In this document: positions 44,309 through 53,899 of the stretch, one piece after another
Numbering within the stretch: position 1 is the first letter of the stretch
How the letters are laid out: every line of letters begins with the position of its first letter
NCBI RefSeq assembly: GCF_031846445.1
Contig: NZ_JAVRHR010000002.1
Span: 997,144-1,061,143, forward strand
Direction: 5' to 3'
DNA: 64,000 bases
Origin: Croceitalea rosinachiae
GTDB taxonomy: Bacteria; Bacteroidota; Bacteroidia; Flavobacteriales; Flavobacteriaceae
Notes under the pieces: model-generated
Told to the model about the DNA's origin: nothing
Seen by the model: only the letters and a program-made list of their open reading frames with translations
The model's database searches: none
Position numbers and translations under genes: made by a program

Positions 44309-45055
44309 ATGAAAACAGTAATGATTTTGGGAGGAGTAAAAGGGGTTGGTAAAGAAATCCTTATTTCCTGTTTGAAGAAGGGTTACAATGTTTCTTTTTG
44401 TGGTCGAAATGCCAAACTAGGCAAAGAAATCATAAAATCATCAGAAGCAGAAAATCGACTTTATTTTCACCAGTTAGATTTAAACAAAATTGATGAACTC
44501 AAAAATTATCATGATGAAACCTTAAAAAGGTTTGGAAAAATTGATGCTTTGATTTTATATGCAGGAATCACGCCCGTTGCTTCCATTTTAGATACTGAAG
44601 AAGATATTTATGATAGTGTTTTTAACGTTAATCTTAAGGCACCATTCTTTTTATTGAAATACGTTTTAAAATCTATGGTCGAAAATCAATCAGGATCTAT
44701 AGTATTTTTTGGATCGTCCCATATGGATTATGGCCAGGAAGACAGAGCAGCCTATGCCTTAACAAAAAGTACTCTTTACACTTTATCAACGCATATTGCC
44801 CATCACTATGCAAAATATGGTGTTCGGTCAAATTACCTGGTCATGGGTTGGACGAATACAGAGGGTGAAGTCGAATTAAGGGCCAATGAAGGGATTAGTG
44901 AAGAAGATTTGAAAAATAAAGCAAAAGGAATCATACCAATGGGTCGAATGCTGAATCCCAATGACCCCATACCCGCAGTTCTATATTTTATTTCTGATGA
45001 ATCTGCGATGACCACAGGTTCTCTAATTAGAATTACAGGTGGTGAATATATTTAA
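44309..45055 (+). CDS. SDR-family oxidoreductase (module SDR 1)
   Basis: This 248-residue short-chain dehydrogenase begins VMILGGVKGVGKEILIS, with the TGxxxGxG-type loop. It has LDLNKIDELK, LYAGITPV in place of the usual NAG motif, and the catalytic Ser with YALTK (Tyr ~149, Lys ~153). The C-terminus GSLIRITGGEYI is typical. It probably oxidises or reduces a hydroxy or keto group of a small molecule or sugar. It is followed within a few bases by an SMP-30 family gene, a pairing that suggests a lactone or acid product. Confidence 0.9.
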   Translation: MKTVMILGGVKGVGKEILISCLKKGYNVSFCGRNAKLGKEIIKSSEAENRLYFHQLDLNKIDELKNYHDETLKRFGKIDALILYAGITPVASILDTEEDIYDSVFNVNLKAPFFLLKYVLKSMVENQSGSIVFFGSSHMDYGQEDRAAYALTKSTLYTLSTHIAHHYAKYGVRSNYLVMGWTNTEGEVELRANEGISEEDLKNKAKGIIPMGRMLNPNDPIPAVLYFISDESAMTTGSLIRITGGEYI

Positions 45056-45061
45056 TTGATT

Positions 45062-45880
45062 ATGCAAGCTCAACTCGTTTTTTATGCTGACAATGAATTA
45101 TTAGAAGGTCCAATTTTTGATTATGGGAATAGTTTACTCTATTTTGTATCTATTTTTGACGGCTTGGTTTATTGCTATGAACCCTCCACAAAAAAAATAC
45201 TGAGTGTAAAATTAGATTCCCCGGTTAGTAATATTTATATAAAAGATAAAAAAAACGTCTTGGCGGCATCCAAGAATGGTTTTTATGAAATAAACTTTAA
45301 TACCTTACAAGCAAAATTTACTTTTCAAATTGAAATTGATGACAATGCACGATTTAATGATGGTATCGAAGATGCGGTAGGTCGGTTGCTTATTGGTACC
45401 ATGGGTTATCCAGAAATTATTCCAAATCTTGGAAAAGTTTTTTCATTTTATAAAGGACAATACAAGATTATTATTGAAAATACCGATATTTCAAATGGTC
45501 TTGCATTCTCTAAAGATAATTCATTACTCTATTTTATTGATACACCTTCAAAAAAAGTAGCCAAATATTCTTATGATATGAACAGTGGTGATGTCAAATT
45601 TGAAGATTATATTATTGAGTTTAAAGAAAATGGAAGTCCAGATGGCATGTGTAGGGATGGCGATGGTAATCTTTGGATTGCTGAATGGGGAGGAGCATGT
45701 TTATCTCTTTGGAATCCTTCTTCTGGCAAAAAACTGAAAGTGTTGGATTTACCATGCCCTAATGTAACCTCCTGCACTTTTGATGATAAAGGAGGCTTGT
45801 ACGTTACGACAGCAAAATCTGATAACCAGGACAATAATTTTGGAGGAGGATTGTTTTACTTTGAGAACAGTAATTTCTAA
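45062..45880 (+). CDS. SMP-30/gluconolactonase family protein
   Basis: This 272-residue six-bladed beta-propeller of the SMP-30/LRE family contains the four metal-ligand positions: Glu in LLEGPIF, Asn in ARFNDGIEDA, Asn in ISNGLAFSKD and Asp in GSPDGMCRD. Such enzymes hydrolyse sugar lactones. I start at ATG 45062; an in-frame TTG two codons earlier abuts the SDR stop. With the SDR just upstream it could form an oxidation-then-lactone-opening pair acting on a precursor for polymer decoration; that role is inference. Confidence 0.88.
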   Translation: MQAQLVFYADNELLEGPIFDYGNSLLYFVSIFDGLVYCYEPSTKKILSVKLDSPVSNIYIKDKKNVLAASKNGFYEINFNTLQAKFTFQIEIDDNARFNDGIEDAVGRLLIGTMGYPEIIPNLGKVFSFYKGQYKIIIENTDISNGLAFSKDNSLLYFIDTPSKKVAKYSYDMNSGDVKFEDYIIEFKENGSPDGMCRDGDGNLWIAEWGGACLSLWNPSSGKKLKVLDLPCPNVTSCTFDDKGGLYVTTAKSDNQDNNFGGGLFYFENSNF

Positions 45881-45885
45881 GAAGT

Positions 45886-47118
45886 ATGACCCCACCATTA
45901 GTCAGTGTGATTGTTCCCATTTATAGAATAGAAGACTACCTGCCTAAGTGCATCGAAAGTCTTTTGAACCAGTCCTTTTCGAACTTTGAGTTGATTTTGG
46001 TAGATGATGGTAGTCCAGACAATTGCCCTACTATATGTGACAAATACGCCCAAAAAGATACTAGAATAAAAGTCGTTCATAAAGAAAACGGAGGATTGTT
46101 AAGTGCAAGAAAAACTGGTCTTACGAACGCTAAGGGAAAGTATGTTTCTTATGTAGACGGAGACGATTGGGTGGACAAATACTACCTAGATGTCTTATTC
46201 AAACTAGCAGAAGTCAACTCTTCAGACCTTGTGGTAACGGGCCATTTCCGGGAATTTGATGGTAAAATAGAAACTATTAAACCTCACTATACAGGCATTT
46301 TTGATGAAGCGGAAATACAATCCTCAATACTTCCAAAAATAATATATAATGGTCGCTTTTGTGAACACGAAGTGTCAACTTATGTTTGGAACAAACTTTT
46401 TAGGCGAGATTTACTCATGGAAGTGCTTTTTGATGTACCCAATGAGATAATCATGGGCGAGGATGCTGCGATAACCTATGCCTATCTAGCAAGATCAAAA
46501 AAACTTACCATAAGTAAAATCCCTCTTTATTATTATAGACAACGTCACGATTCAATAGTTAAATCTATTGAGAATCCGACAATGGAATATTATAGGTTGG
46601 GACTGCTAATGAATTTTCTAAAGAAAAAACTTGGCCCAGTACTCCAAGAGAACAATTTGAATAGGCAACTATTGTATTATCTTTATTCCCAAATTTTGGT
46701 ACGATCTGGCGGGATGATTTATGATGATTCTGAAAAGGTATTTTTTAACCCGTTTTTAAATGTGGAACAAAATTCTAAAGTTGTTGTATATAGTTCGGGG
46801 TCTTTTGGGCAACATATACTTTCGACCAATGCCAAAACCAAGTTTTTTCAGATTATCAAATGGATAGACGTAGACTACCACGAACTGAAGGTGGGAGGAA
46901 ATTTTGTTAAACCACTCAGCTCAATTGATAATGAAGAGTTTGACTTCTTAATCATAGCTACAATTAATCCTTCGAGCTATGAATCTATTAAATCGGAATT
47001 AGCTCTAATGAATATTGATGAAAAAAAGATTGTGAAAATCAATACAGATGAAGACCAAATCAAAGAGCTCTTGGTATATTTGGGATTTAACGATGACTTT
47101 GGTTATCATTTGAACTAA
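45886..47118 (+). CDS. Glycosyltransferase family 2 with extra C-terminal domain
   Basis: The first ~230 residues of this 410-residue protein are a GT-A family 2 domain: VSVIVPIYRIEDYLPKCIES, ILVDDGSPDNC, NGGLLSARKTGL and SYVDGDDWVD, with the D-x-D motif as DGDD. A linker and a C-terminal ~120-residue domain follow, beginning SKVVVYSSGSFGQHIL. It contains IKWIDVDYHEL and DFLIIATINPSSYESI, which read like a small Rossmann-type domain that is not part of the standard GT2 fold. It is the glycosyltransferase of the TauD/SDR/ATP-grasp module. Confidence 0.88.
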   Translation: MTPPLVSVIVPIYRIEDYLPKCIESLLNQSFSNFELILVDDGSPDNCPTICDKYAQKDTRIKVVHKENGGLLSARKTGLTNAKGKYVSYVDGDDWVDKYYLDVLFKLAEVNSSDLVVTGHFREFDGKIETIKPHYTGIFDEAEIQSSILPKIIYNGRFCEHEVSTYVWNKLFRRDLLMEVLFDVPNEIIMGEDAAITYAYLARSKKLTISKIPLYYYRQRHDSIVKSIENPTMEYYRLGLLMNFLKKKLGPVLQENNLNRQLLYYLYSQILVRSGGMIYDDSEKVFFNPFLNVEQNSKVVVYSSGSFGQHILSTNAKTKFFQIIKWIDVDYHELKVGGNFVKPLSSIDNEEFDFLIIATINPSSYESIKSELALMNIDEKKIVKINTDEDQIKELLVYLGFNDDFGYHLN

Positions 47119-47170
47119 ACAGAGATACAATCAAATTAGATTTTACAAAATCCTTTAATGCATCAAATAA

Positions 47171-48460
47171 ATGAGTAAAAAACTTATAATATTAGGAGGC
47201 AACCCTGAAACAGGGGTTCTAGTGGATATTGCAAACTCAATGGGTATTCATACCATTGTTATTGATCCCAACCCTAATGCCCCAGCTAAAAAAAATGCCG
47301 CAGAAACCTTTGATATAGATGGTTTTGATATTGACAAGATTGTCGCAGTAGCAAGGAAAATAGATGTAGATGGTGTCTTGGTTGGAGTTGCCGATATTCT
47401 AGTCAAACCTTATCGAGAAATCTGCGAAAGATTAGGAGTCCATTGTTATGCCAACGAAAAAACCATTGAGGCATTTTGTAGCAAGGATGGTTACAAAAGG
47501 TATTGTGACGAATTCGGTGTTCAAGACATTCCTGGAATATATTTGACAAGAGATTCAGAAGTAAAAAAACCAAATAATGTAGATTTCCCATTAATGGTAA
47601 AACCTGTTGACAGTGGTGGCGGAGTTGGCATGAAGATTTGCCGTGACCAAGAAGACTATATAGCTACTGTTGAAAATGTATTGAAATTTTCAAAAAAGGG
47701 AGTCGTCCTAGTCGAGAAATACATGGACTCACACTGTGACGATATGGCCGTCTATTATACCTTCAAAGATGGAATTCCATACCTCTCGGCAACTTATGAT
47801 AGGTATCTTACTAGATTACAAGGAGATTCGAGCCCAATTGCCATTGGAACTGTCTACCCCTCAACATATACAGACTTGTTCGTAAAAGACGTGCATCCTA
47901 AACTATGCGAAATGTTCAAGGGTCTCGACATTCAAACCGGTGTGCTTAATGTACAGTTCTTTGTGGAAAACAACGTATTTTATAGCTATGACCCAGGATT
48001 TCGTTTACAAGGAGAGGCACCTCATATACACTTAGCACATATCAATGGGTTTGACCACCGGAAAATGCTTATTAACTACGCCTTGACCGGAGTATTTGGC
48101 GATACGGATTTTTCTGAAAAAAATGACTATATGCTAAAAGGTGGTGCGGCCTGTTCTGTTTGGGTTCTATTAAAAGGTGGAAAAATTGAAACCATTGAAG
48201 GATTGGAAGCCATAAAATCTCATAAGAATGTCAATTTTGTTGTGGAAAGGTTTAAAGTTGGTGATACTGTCAAAGAAGAATGGATTGGAACAGAAAGGCA
48301 GGTACTATATAGAATTTACACTGCTGGTGACTCAATTTTTGGTATTAATCAAACCATTCAAGATATAAAAGATAGTCTTAAAGTTACGGACCCTAATGGA
48401 AACGATATGGTTATCGAATGGTTAAAACCATGGAATACAGATGATTATATTTTCAATTAA
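47171..48460 (+). CDS. ATP-grasp domain ligase
   Basis: This 429-residue protein has an N-terminal Rossmann-like pre-ATP-grasp domain (KLIILGGNPETGVLVDIANS) and an ATP-grasp domain. FPLMVKPVDSGGGVGMKI is the glycine-rich ATP loop, VLVEKYMDSHCDDM follows, and YDPGFRLQGEAPH holds metal and acceptor residues. Such ligases activate a carboxylate as an acyl phosphate and couple it to an amine or thiol. In this EPS locus it could amidate a uronic acid or attach an amino acid-like group made by the neighbouring TauD, SDR and SMP-30 proteins. The reaction is inferred, not shown. Confidence 0.88.
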   Translation: MSKKLIILGGNPETGVLVDIANSMGIHTIVIDPNPNAPAKKNAAETFDIDGFDIDKIVAVARKIDVDGVLVGVADILVKPYREICERLGVHCYANEKTIEAFCSKDGYKRYCDEFGVQDIPGIYLTRDSEVKKPNNVDFPLMVKPVDSGGGVGMKICRDQEDYIATVENVLKFSKKGVVLVEKYMDSHCDDMAVYYTFKDGIPYLSATYDRYLTRLQGDSSPIAIGTVYPSTYTDLFVKDVHPKLCEMFKGLDIQTGVLNVQFFVENNVFYSYDPGFRLQGEAPHIHLAHINGFDHRKMLINYALTGVFGDTDFSEKNDYMLKGGAACSVWVLLKGGKIETIEGLEAIKSHKNVNFVVERFKVGDTVKEEWIGTERQVLYRIYTAGDSIFGINQTIQDIKDSLKVTDPNGNDMVIEWLKPWNTDDYIFN

Positions 48461-48552
48461 TACAAGTTTTACTTGAGAGTGTTTAAGAAGTCATAGAAAC
48501 CTTTTCAATCTCAATTTCAACCTTAAATAAAGTCTTTATTAAAATCAACGTG

Positions 48553-49323
48553 ATGCAAAATATTTTAGAAAAGTTCAGTTTGACGGAAAAAAAAGCAATA
48601 GTGGTAGGCGGTGCAGGAGATCTTGGAAAATCCATAGTAGAGGCTATATGTGAGGCTGGGGCACAGACTGTGGTTATAGATCTTGATGACAGATTATTCC
48701 AGATTTGCGAAGAATTCAATAATAATGGACTAAATGTAAATCCAATAAAGGCAGATGTTAGCAAAATTTCAGAGATAAAAGATTCATATGAAAAAGCCTT
48801 GTCACTTTTAGGTGGAAAAGTAGATATTTTAGTCAACTCTGCAGGTATTCAAAGAAGGTATCCTAGTGAGGATTTTCCTGAAGACGAATGGAGTAAAGTA
48901 ATCGCTATAAATCTAGATGCTACTTTTTATTATTGTAAATATGCAGGTAAGACCATGATTGAAAATGGTGGAGGTAAAATTATAAACATTGCTTCTCTAA
49001 TGAGTTTTCTTGGTGGAATTACAATTCCCGCTTACGCAGCCTCTAAAGGCGGCGTTGGGCAATTGACAAAAGCGCTATCCAATGACTGGGGTTCAAAAGG
49101 CATTTGTGTCAATGCAATCGCTCCTGGTTATATGGATACTCAGTTGAATACCGCTCTGATCAATGATAAAAAACGTACCGATGAGGTATTCATGAGGGTG
49201 CCCATGAAAAGGTGGGGTAACGGCGAGGATTTAAAAGGATTAACTGTGTTTTTGGCATCCGCAGCAAGTGATTATGTTACAGGAACTATTATACCTGTGG
49301 ATGGTGGGTATTTGGGAAGATAA
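48553..49323 (+). CDS. SDR-family oxidoreductase (module SDR 2)
   Basis: This 256-residue classical short-chain dehydrogenase resembles gluconate/2-deoxygluconate dehydrogenases. It has VVGGAGDLGKSIVEAI, VNSAGIQRRYPSEDFPEDEW, catalytic Ser in NIASLMSFLGG, YAASK and NAIAPGYMDTQLN. It ends in IPVDGGYLGR. I begin at ATG 48553; the GTG just before is in frame but less likely. It follows the ATP-grasp gene in the same direction after ~90 bases, and a GT2 comes 45 bases later. Confidence 0.9.
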   Translation: MQNILEKFSLTEKKAIVVGGAGDLGKSIVEAICEAGAQTVVIDLDDRLFQICEEFNNNGLNVNPIKADVSKISEIKDSYEKALSLLGGKVDILVNSAGIQRRYPSEDFPEDEWSKVIAINLDATFYYCKYAGKTMIENGGGKIINIASLMSFLGGITIPAYAASKGGVGQLTKALSNDWGSKGICVNAIAPGYMDTQLNTALINDKKRTDEVFMRVPMKRWGNGEDLKGLTVFLASAASDYVTGTIIPVDGGYLGR

Positions 49324-49368
49324 ATAGATTTTCAATTCGGTAATTTAGATTTAACTTGAAAATAAACA

Positions 49369-50409
49369 ATGAAGTTAAGCGTAATAATTCCTCTTTATAA
49401 TAAAGAAAAACAAATAGAACGCTGTTTGATAAGTTTATTGACTCAAGACTTGCTATCATCTGAATACGAAATAATAATCGTTGATGACGGTAGTACTGAT
49501 TTTAGCAATTCTATTGCTCAACAATATGCTGATGGACATAAAAATATTCATTTACATTGTCAAAAAAATGCTGGTAGCGGAGCAGCACGAAACACTGGAT
49601 TAGAAGCTTCAAAAGGCAATTATGTTTATTTTTTAGATGCGGATGATTATGTAGCAAATAATGTTTTCAAGCGACTTATTCAATTGTCGGAACTAAATAA
49701 TCTTGAAGTGTTAGGTTTTAATTTTAAGTATGTTGACGATGTTGATGGTATTATACCAAATTCCACTACCCAAAACATTCAAGATATATCTGTAAAAGTA
49801 ATGGATGGTATGGAGTTTATTCAAAAATATGATTTCAGAGCTGAGGTATGGTGGTACATAACAAAAAGGACCTTTTTAACAGACAGCAAATTAAAATTTC
49901 CACATGATAGATTTGTACAAGATGCTAATTTTACGGCAACCTTAATATTAAGAACAAACAGAATTTCTAAGGTTAATTTTGATGTTTATAGATATGTTAA
50001 GACTAAAGATTCTTCAAGTAGAACTAATGACCCAAAGATTATGCTAAAATGGATGAATGATTTGGTTACTGCAGTTGAAGAATATGATGATTTGGTCAAA
50101 AGTTTAGACAGTTCAAATTTGTTCGTATATAATGAAGTTGTAAAAAAAATTAAACGTAAACAACACGCATGGGTTTTTGCAATTTTTATTAAAGCTTTTA
50201 AGTGCCGACTATACTTCAAGGATTTAAAAAAAATATTGTTTAAACTTAAAAAGTTGGACGCATATCCAATAAGCTCCAAATATGGTTCAATAGGAGCATT
50301 TAAGGCCTATAATATGATATTGATTCCCGTTTTCAATAACAGAATTTTGCTCTCTTTGGCCTTAAGAGTTAGTAAGTTTGTTAATTTTACAGGAATTGTA
50401 TTCAAGTAG
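49369..50409 (+). CDS. Glycosyltransferase family 2 (paralogue A)
   Basis: This 346-residue GT-A glycosyltransferase has KLSVIIPLYNKEKQIERCL, IIVDDGSTDFSN, NAGSGAARNTGLEASKG and YFLDADDY, with DADD as the metal-binding motif. The C-terminal half, with the long positively charged stretch VKKIKRKQHAWVFA, is like that of the GT2 at 52874 (KIKERQQVLVFA). The two share sequence over most of their length and are diverged paralogues. An A/T-only hairpin follows the gene. Confidence 0.9.
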   Translation: MKLSVIIPLYNKEKQIERCLISLLTQDLLSSEYEIIIVDDGSTDFSNSIAQQYADGHKNIHLHCQKNAGSGAARNTGLEASKGNYVYFLDADDYVANNVFKRLIQLSELNNLEVLGFNFKYVDDVDGIIPNSTTQNIQDISVKVMDGMEFIQKYDFRAEVWWYITKRTFLTDSKLKFPHDRFVQDANFTATLILRTNRISKVNFDVYRYVKTKDSSSRTNDPKIMLKWMNDLVTAVEEYDDLVKSLDSSNLFVYNEVVKKIKRKQHAWVFAIFIKAFKCRLYFKDLKKILFKLKKLDAYPISSKYGSIGAFKAYNMILIPVFNNRILLSLALRVSKFVNFTGIVFK

Positions 50410-50417
50410 TTCACAGT

Positions 50418-50455
50418 AAAGAAAAAATAAAAATTTTAATTATTATTTTTTCTTT
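50418..50455. terminator. A/T-rich hairpin after GT2
   Basis: A perfect 13-base stem AAAGAAAAAATAA / TTATTTTTTCTTT with a 12-base loop lies nine bases after the GT2 stop. With only one G-C pair it is a weak terminator, but its position is right. The following bases to 50896 show no gene. Confidence 0.4.
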
Positions 50456-50896
50456 GTATTTAATCAGTACCTATAAACGAACCAAATAATTTGGATTTTA
50501 GCTAAAATTTTCGGTTTATTTGAAGACACGAGCATTTAGCTTAACCCATTATTTTTGTCCTATACCTATAATTATATTTAGCTAGCATAGAGAGATATTT
50601 AGCTTTATTAGGACATACGATTAAAGATTTTAAGACAAAAAAAATCTTGAAGTCTTGAAAAGCGAGTTTACAAATTAGAGTTTAAATCACTTAAAGCAGC
50701 AGTTGTTTAGAAAAAAGCCATAAATTGTTTTGACTAAATCTTCAAAATAAACAAGAACGGTTTATTATTAAATGGGAACTATATAATTTATCAGATAAAT
50801 ATTTGTAATACCTATTTAACAATACAAAGCAAACCAGTTTTTAAATTATTGATTAAAATCTACTTTTGTTTTGTTCCTATGGATTATGATACTTTT

Positions 50897-51748
50897 CTAC
50901 AATACTACTGACCACTCAAAATTATCTGGGTTTGGTCCTGTACGGAAGTTTCTGTCCATCGCATCTAAAAAGTTCATATCAGATTCAGACAGTTCAAAAT
51001 CAAAAAGATTAGCATTTGCAATTATGCGTTTCTCTTTCGAGGACTTAGGAATAGTAATTACCCCTTTTTGTAAATCATATCTTAATACAATTTGCGCGAT
51101 GTTTTTATTATATTTTTCAGCTAGTTTTTCCAATTCAGGTAATTCGAAAACCTTTCCTTGCATTAAAGGTGACCAAGCTTGATATTGGATACGATGTAGT
51201 TGACAAAAGTTAATCAATTCTTGTTGCACTAGATAGGGGTGAAATTCCATTTGATTTACCATGGGAATCACTTTTGCATCTTCTATTAAATCTTCTAATT
51301 GATGTTTCAAAAAATTACATACACCTATTGCCCGTACTCTTCCTTGTTCATATAACTCCTCTAATGCGCGCCAAGTTTCTTTATATTCCCCTACCACCGG
51401 CCAATGAACTAGATAAAGATCCAAGTAATCCATTTTAAGATTTGCTAGGCTTCTTTCAAAAGCTTTTAAGGTTTTATCATAACCATGGTCACTGTTCCAT
51501 ACTTTACTTGTGAGAAAAACTTCTTGTCGTGGCACATTACTTGCTTCAATTCCCATTCTAACATCATTTTCGTTTCTATAAATAGCGGCCGTATCTATAT
51601 GTCGATACCCATAATCCAGCGCAAATCGTACAGAATTGGTTACTTCTTGGCTATCTTTGGGCATATAAGTGCCAAGGCCTAAATATGGCATTTCAATGCC
51701 GTTATGTAATTTGAAAGTGCCTGTTAAATCAGTAATTTTTCTGTCCAT
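50897..51748 (-). CDS. Aldo/keto reductase (AKR5-like)
   Basis: This 283-residue NADPH-type aldo/keto reductase is like 2,5-diketo-gluconate reductases. The catalytic tetrad is complete: Asp and Tyr in HIDTAAIYRNE, Lys in FLTSKVWNSD, His in LYLVHWPVV. The cofactor motif is ITIPKSSKEKRI. Unlike the reductase-like protein at 43165, it should be active. It is the only minus-strand gene between 29526 and 61393 and sits between two paralogous GT2 genes. That suggests an insertion or a gene with an independent role. Confidence 0.92.
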   Translation of the reverse strand: MDRKITDLTGTFKLHNGIEMPYLGLGTYMPKDSQEVTNSVRFALDYGYRHIDTAAIYRNENDVRMGIEASNVPRQEVFLTSKVWNSDHGYDKTLKAFERSLANLKMDYLDLYLVHWPVVGEYKETWRALEELYEQGRVRAIGVCNFLKHQLEDLIEDAKVIPMVNQMEFHPYLVQQELINFCQLHRIQYQAWSPLMQGKVFELPELEKLAEKYNKNIAQIVLRYDLQKGVITIPKSSKEKRIIANANLFDFELSESDMNFLDAMDRNFRTGPNPDNFEWSVVL

Positions 51749-52125
51749 TGAAAAATGCTTTATTAAAATATGATTAAACCCTGTTTACGACTAGAGAGAA
51801 TTCGTTCAGAACATTCAAAACTAAAAAAATTATCAAAAATTGTGCTCAAAAACCCAATCAATTACATTTTTAAAAGACAAAACGTATAAAAATAGTTTGG
51901 CGCGTCTATCTTTTCCTTATAATTCTGCGTTAGGTTTCGAGCTTATACTCCATTTTTTAGCGCTCAGTTTTACGGGCATAAAAATATTATTAAGTTTCAT
52001 AATGTCACTTAATTCCATAAATAGATAAATATTAATGAAAATTATTCAGGTTTTGAAATAATTAGTTTTATTTAGCGTTGAGTTTTTTGAAAATAAATTG
52101 GATTCAAATCAAATTATCTAAACTG
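51749..52125. other. Divergent promoter region, no gene seen
   Basis: These bases lie between the minus-strand aldo/keto reductase and the plus-strand NTF2-like gene. A 62-codon frame at 51840-52028 has no family similarity and is not called. No operator was recognised. Confidence 0.4.
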
Positions 52126-52617
52126 ATGAAAAAAGAGTATTTAGAAAAGGTTCAAACGATTGATGATTTAATAACTGCATTCTATGCTTGTCTAGGTGGT
52201 GAACCTGGTGAAAAAAGGGACTGGGAGTTTATGAAATTTTTATTTCACCCTCAAGGGATGAAAATTGGTTATGAGTATGACATAAATAGAAACTTTAGAC
52301 CTCAATGGATACACCCAAATGACTATATAGAACGTATTGGTTTTTGGTTTAACAATACTCGAGAAACTGCTTTTTACGAAAGAGAATTAGGCAGAGTGGT
52401 AGAAACTTATGGAAATATTGGTCATGCATTTAGTCATTGCCAAGCTTTTCATAGTAAGGAAGATATGGCAAACAACAAACCATACAAACAAGACGTTAAA
52501 AGTATACAATTAGCCTACTACCAAGACAGATGGTGGATTATCAACATGTTTTGGCACGGTGTTACACCTGAATTTCCAGTTCCTGATAGGTATAAGAAAT
52601 TTCAGCAATTCCCTTAG
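52126..52617 (+). CDS. NTF2/SnoaL-like protein
   Basis: This 163-residue protein appears to have the nuclear transport factor 2-like fold. The early stretch IDDLITAFYACLGGEPGEKR and DWEFMKFLFHPQG match the pattern of the long SnoaL-like group found in bacteria. The C-terminus IQLAYYQDRWWIINMFWHG provides the final strands. The pocket function is unknown. I start at ATG 52126 (MKKEYLEKVQ); an in-frame start at 52078 would add 16 residues. A strong terminator follows at 52738. Confidence 0.75.
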   Translation: MKKEYLEKVQTIDDLITAFYACLGGEPGEKRDWEFMKFLFHPQGMKIGYEYDINRNFRPQWIHPNDYIERIGFWFNNTRETAFYERELGRVVETYGNIGHAFSHCQAFHSKEDMANNKPYKQDVKSIQLAYYQDRWWIINMFWHGVTPEFPVPDRYKKFQQFP

Positions 52618-52737
52618 GCCATTTTTCTTAGCGCTACTAGATTATAAGATTAGCATACAAGTTTCAACCCTGGTTAAATAGGTTTTGGTTTAACAACCAA
52701 ACCAGATAAAAATAAAATTAACGTATAATCATAATTG

Positions 52738-52761
52738 GGACTCCGATTGGAGTCCTTTTTT
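52738..52761 (+). terminator. Rho-independent terminator
   Basis: A perfect stem GGACTCC-GATT-GGAGTCC is followed by six T. It lies about 120 bases after the NTF2-like gene and would end that transcript before the next GT2. Confidence 0.85.
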
Positions 52762-52873
52762 ATTATCATATAAGGACAGGTTAAAAAACAACCCATAGTT
52801 TTGTTCGGCCATCAGAATTATGTGATAATAGTATCAGAGAACAGGCATTAGTTTACTTAATTATTAAAACCAA

Positions 52874-53899
52874 ATGACGCTAAGTATAGTCATTCCTTTA
52901 TACAATAAGGAGAAACATATTCTGCGTTGCCTAAAAAGTCTTTTGGCTCAAGACTTGTCACAAGATCAATACGAGATTATTGTTGTTGATGACGGTTCAA
53001 CCGATTCAGGAGGTAATATTGCACTAAACTATGCTGAAATTTACGGAAATGTGTGTTTTTTTAAACAGGAAAATAAAGGAGTAAGTGCGGCAAGGAATAA
53101 AGGTTTGGATATTGCCAAAGGTGTATATGTCTATTTTATGGATGCTGATGATTATCTTGTTGAAAATACTTTGAATGAACTTTTAGCAATCTGTACTGAA
53201 AAAGAGTTAGAAATACTGGAATTCGACACCAGACAAACTAATAATAACGCACCTATTTTTAGCATCAGCGAAACAACAAGTACTCCTTCCCTACATATAA
53301 TGGACAACGTGGCTTATATTTCAAAACATGGTTTCGCAGATGAGGCTTGGCGATATTTTGTAAAAAGAGAGCTCTTGAAAGAATCTGGGCTCCGTTTTAT
53401 CGAAGGTACTCTTTATGAAGATGTCATTTTTACCGTCACTTTGTTTTTAAAAGCAAAAAAAATAGGCAAGGTAGCAATGGACGTACATAGATATGTCATG
53501 GTTGAAAACTCAATCGTCACAAACAAAAGTCGTACCCATAATTTGAAATTTATTAATGGGATGATATTTGCTATTGAACATTTTGAAAGCTTAATTCAAG
53601 ACTTAGATACTAAGGATTCCAACTACCACTTATTTGTTAATAAAATAAAAGAGAGACAACAAGTTCTGGTTTTTGCATTGATTATCAGAACGCTCAAATA
53701 TCGCCCTATGGATTATAAACAATTGAAAAAGATTCTGGCAAAGCTTAAATTATCAGGTGCCTATCCAATTGACTTAAGAACTGGGAAAACCAGTCAAGAA
53801 AAATCAAGTGGTATTTACAATTTGTTTGTTCCTATCTTCAATAATAAAATATTATTGTATATTATCATGGCGCTGATGCGACTAGTTCGTGTGCCTTGA
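52874..53899 (+). CDS. Glycosyltransferase family 2 (paralogue B)
   Basis: This 341-residue GT-A transferase has TLSIVIPLYNKEKHILRCLK, IIVVDDGSTDSGG, NKGVSAARNKGLDIAKG and YFMDADDYLV. It is a paralogue of the GT2 at 49369, with the same order of motifs, the same length and a similar C-terminus (KKILAKLKLSGAYPID versus KKILFKLKKLDAYPIS). The pair is separated by the aldo/keto reductase and NTF2-like genes. It may add a similar sugar to a different acceptor. Confidence 0.9.
   Translation: MTLSIVIPLYNKEKHILRCLKSLLAQDLSQDQYEIIVVDDGSTDSGGNIALNYAEIYGNVCFFKQENKGVSAARNKGLDIAKGVYVYFMDADDYLVENTLNELLAICTEKELEILEFDTRQTNNNAPIFSISETTSTPSLHIMDNVAYISKHGFADEAWRYFVKRELLKESGLRFIEGTLYEDVIFTVTLFLKAKKIGKVAMDVHRYVMVENSIVTNKSRTHNLKFINGMIFAIEHFESLIQDLDTKDSNYHLFVNKIKERQQVLVFALIIRTLKYRPMDYKQLKKILAKLKLSGAYPIDLRTGKTSQEKSSGIYNLFVPIFNNKILLYIIMALMRLVRVP

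Noticed and set aside
51840..52028. 62-codon frame in the divergent region
   Set aside because: It has no family similarity and occupies a promoter region between two real genes.
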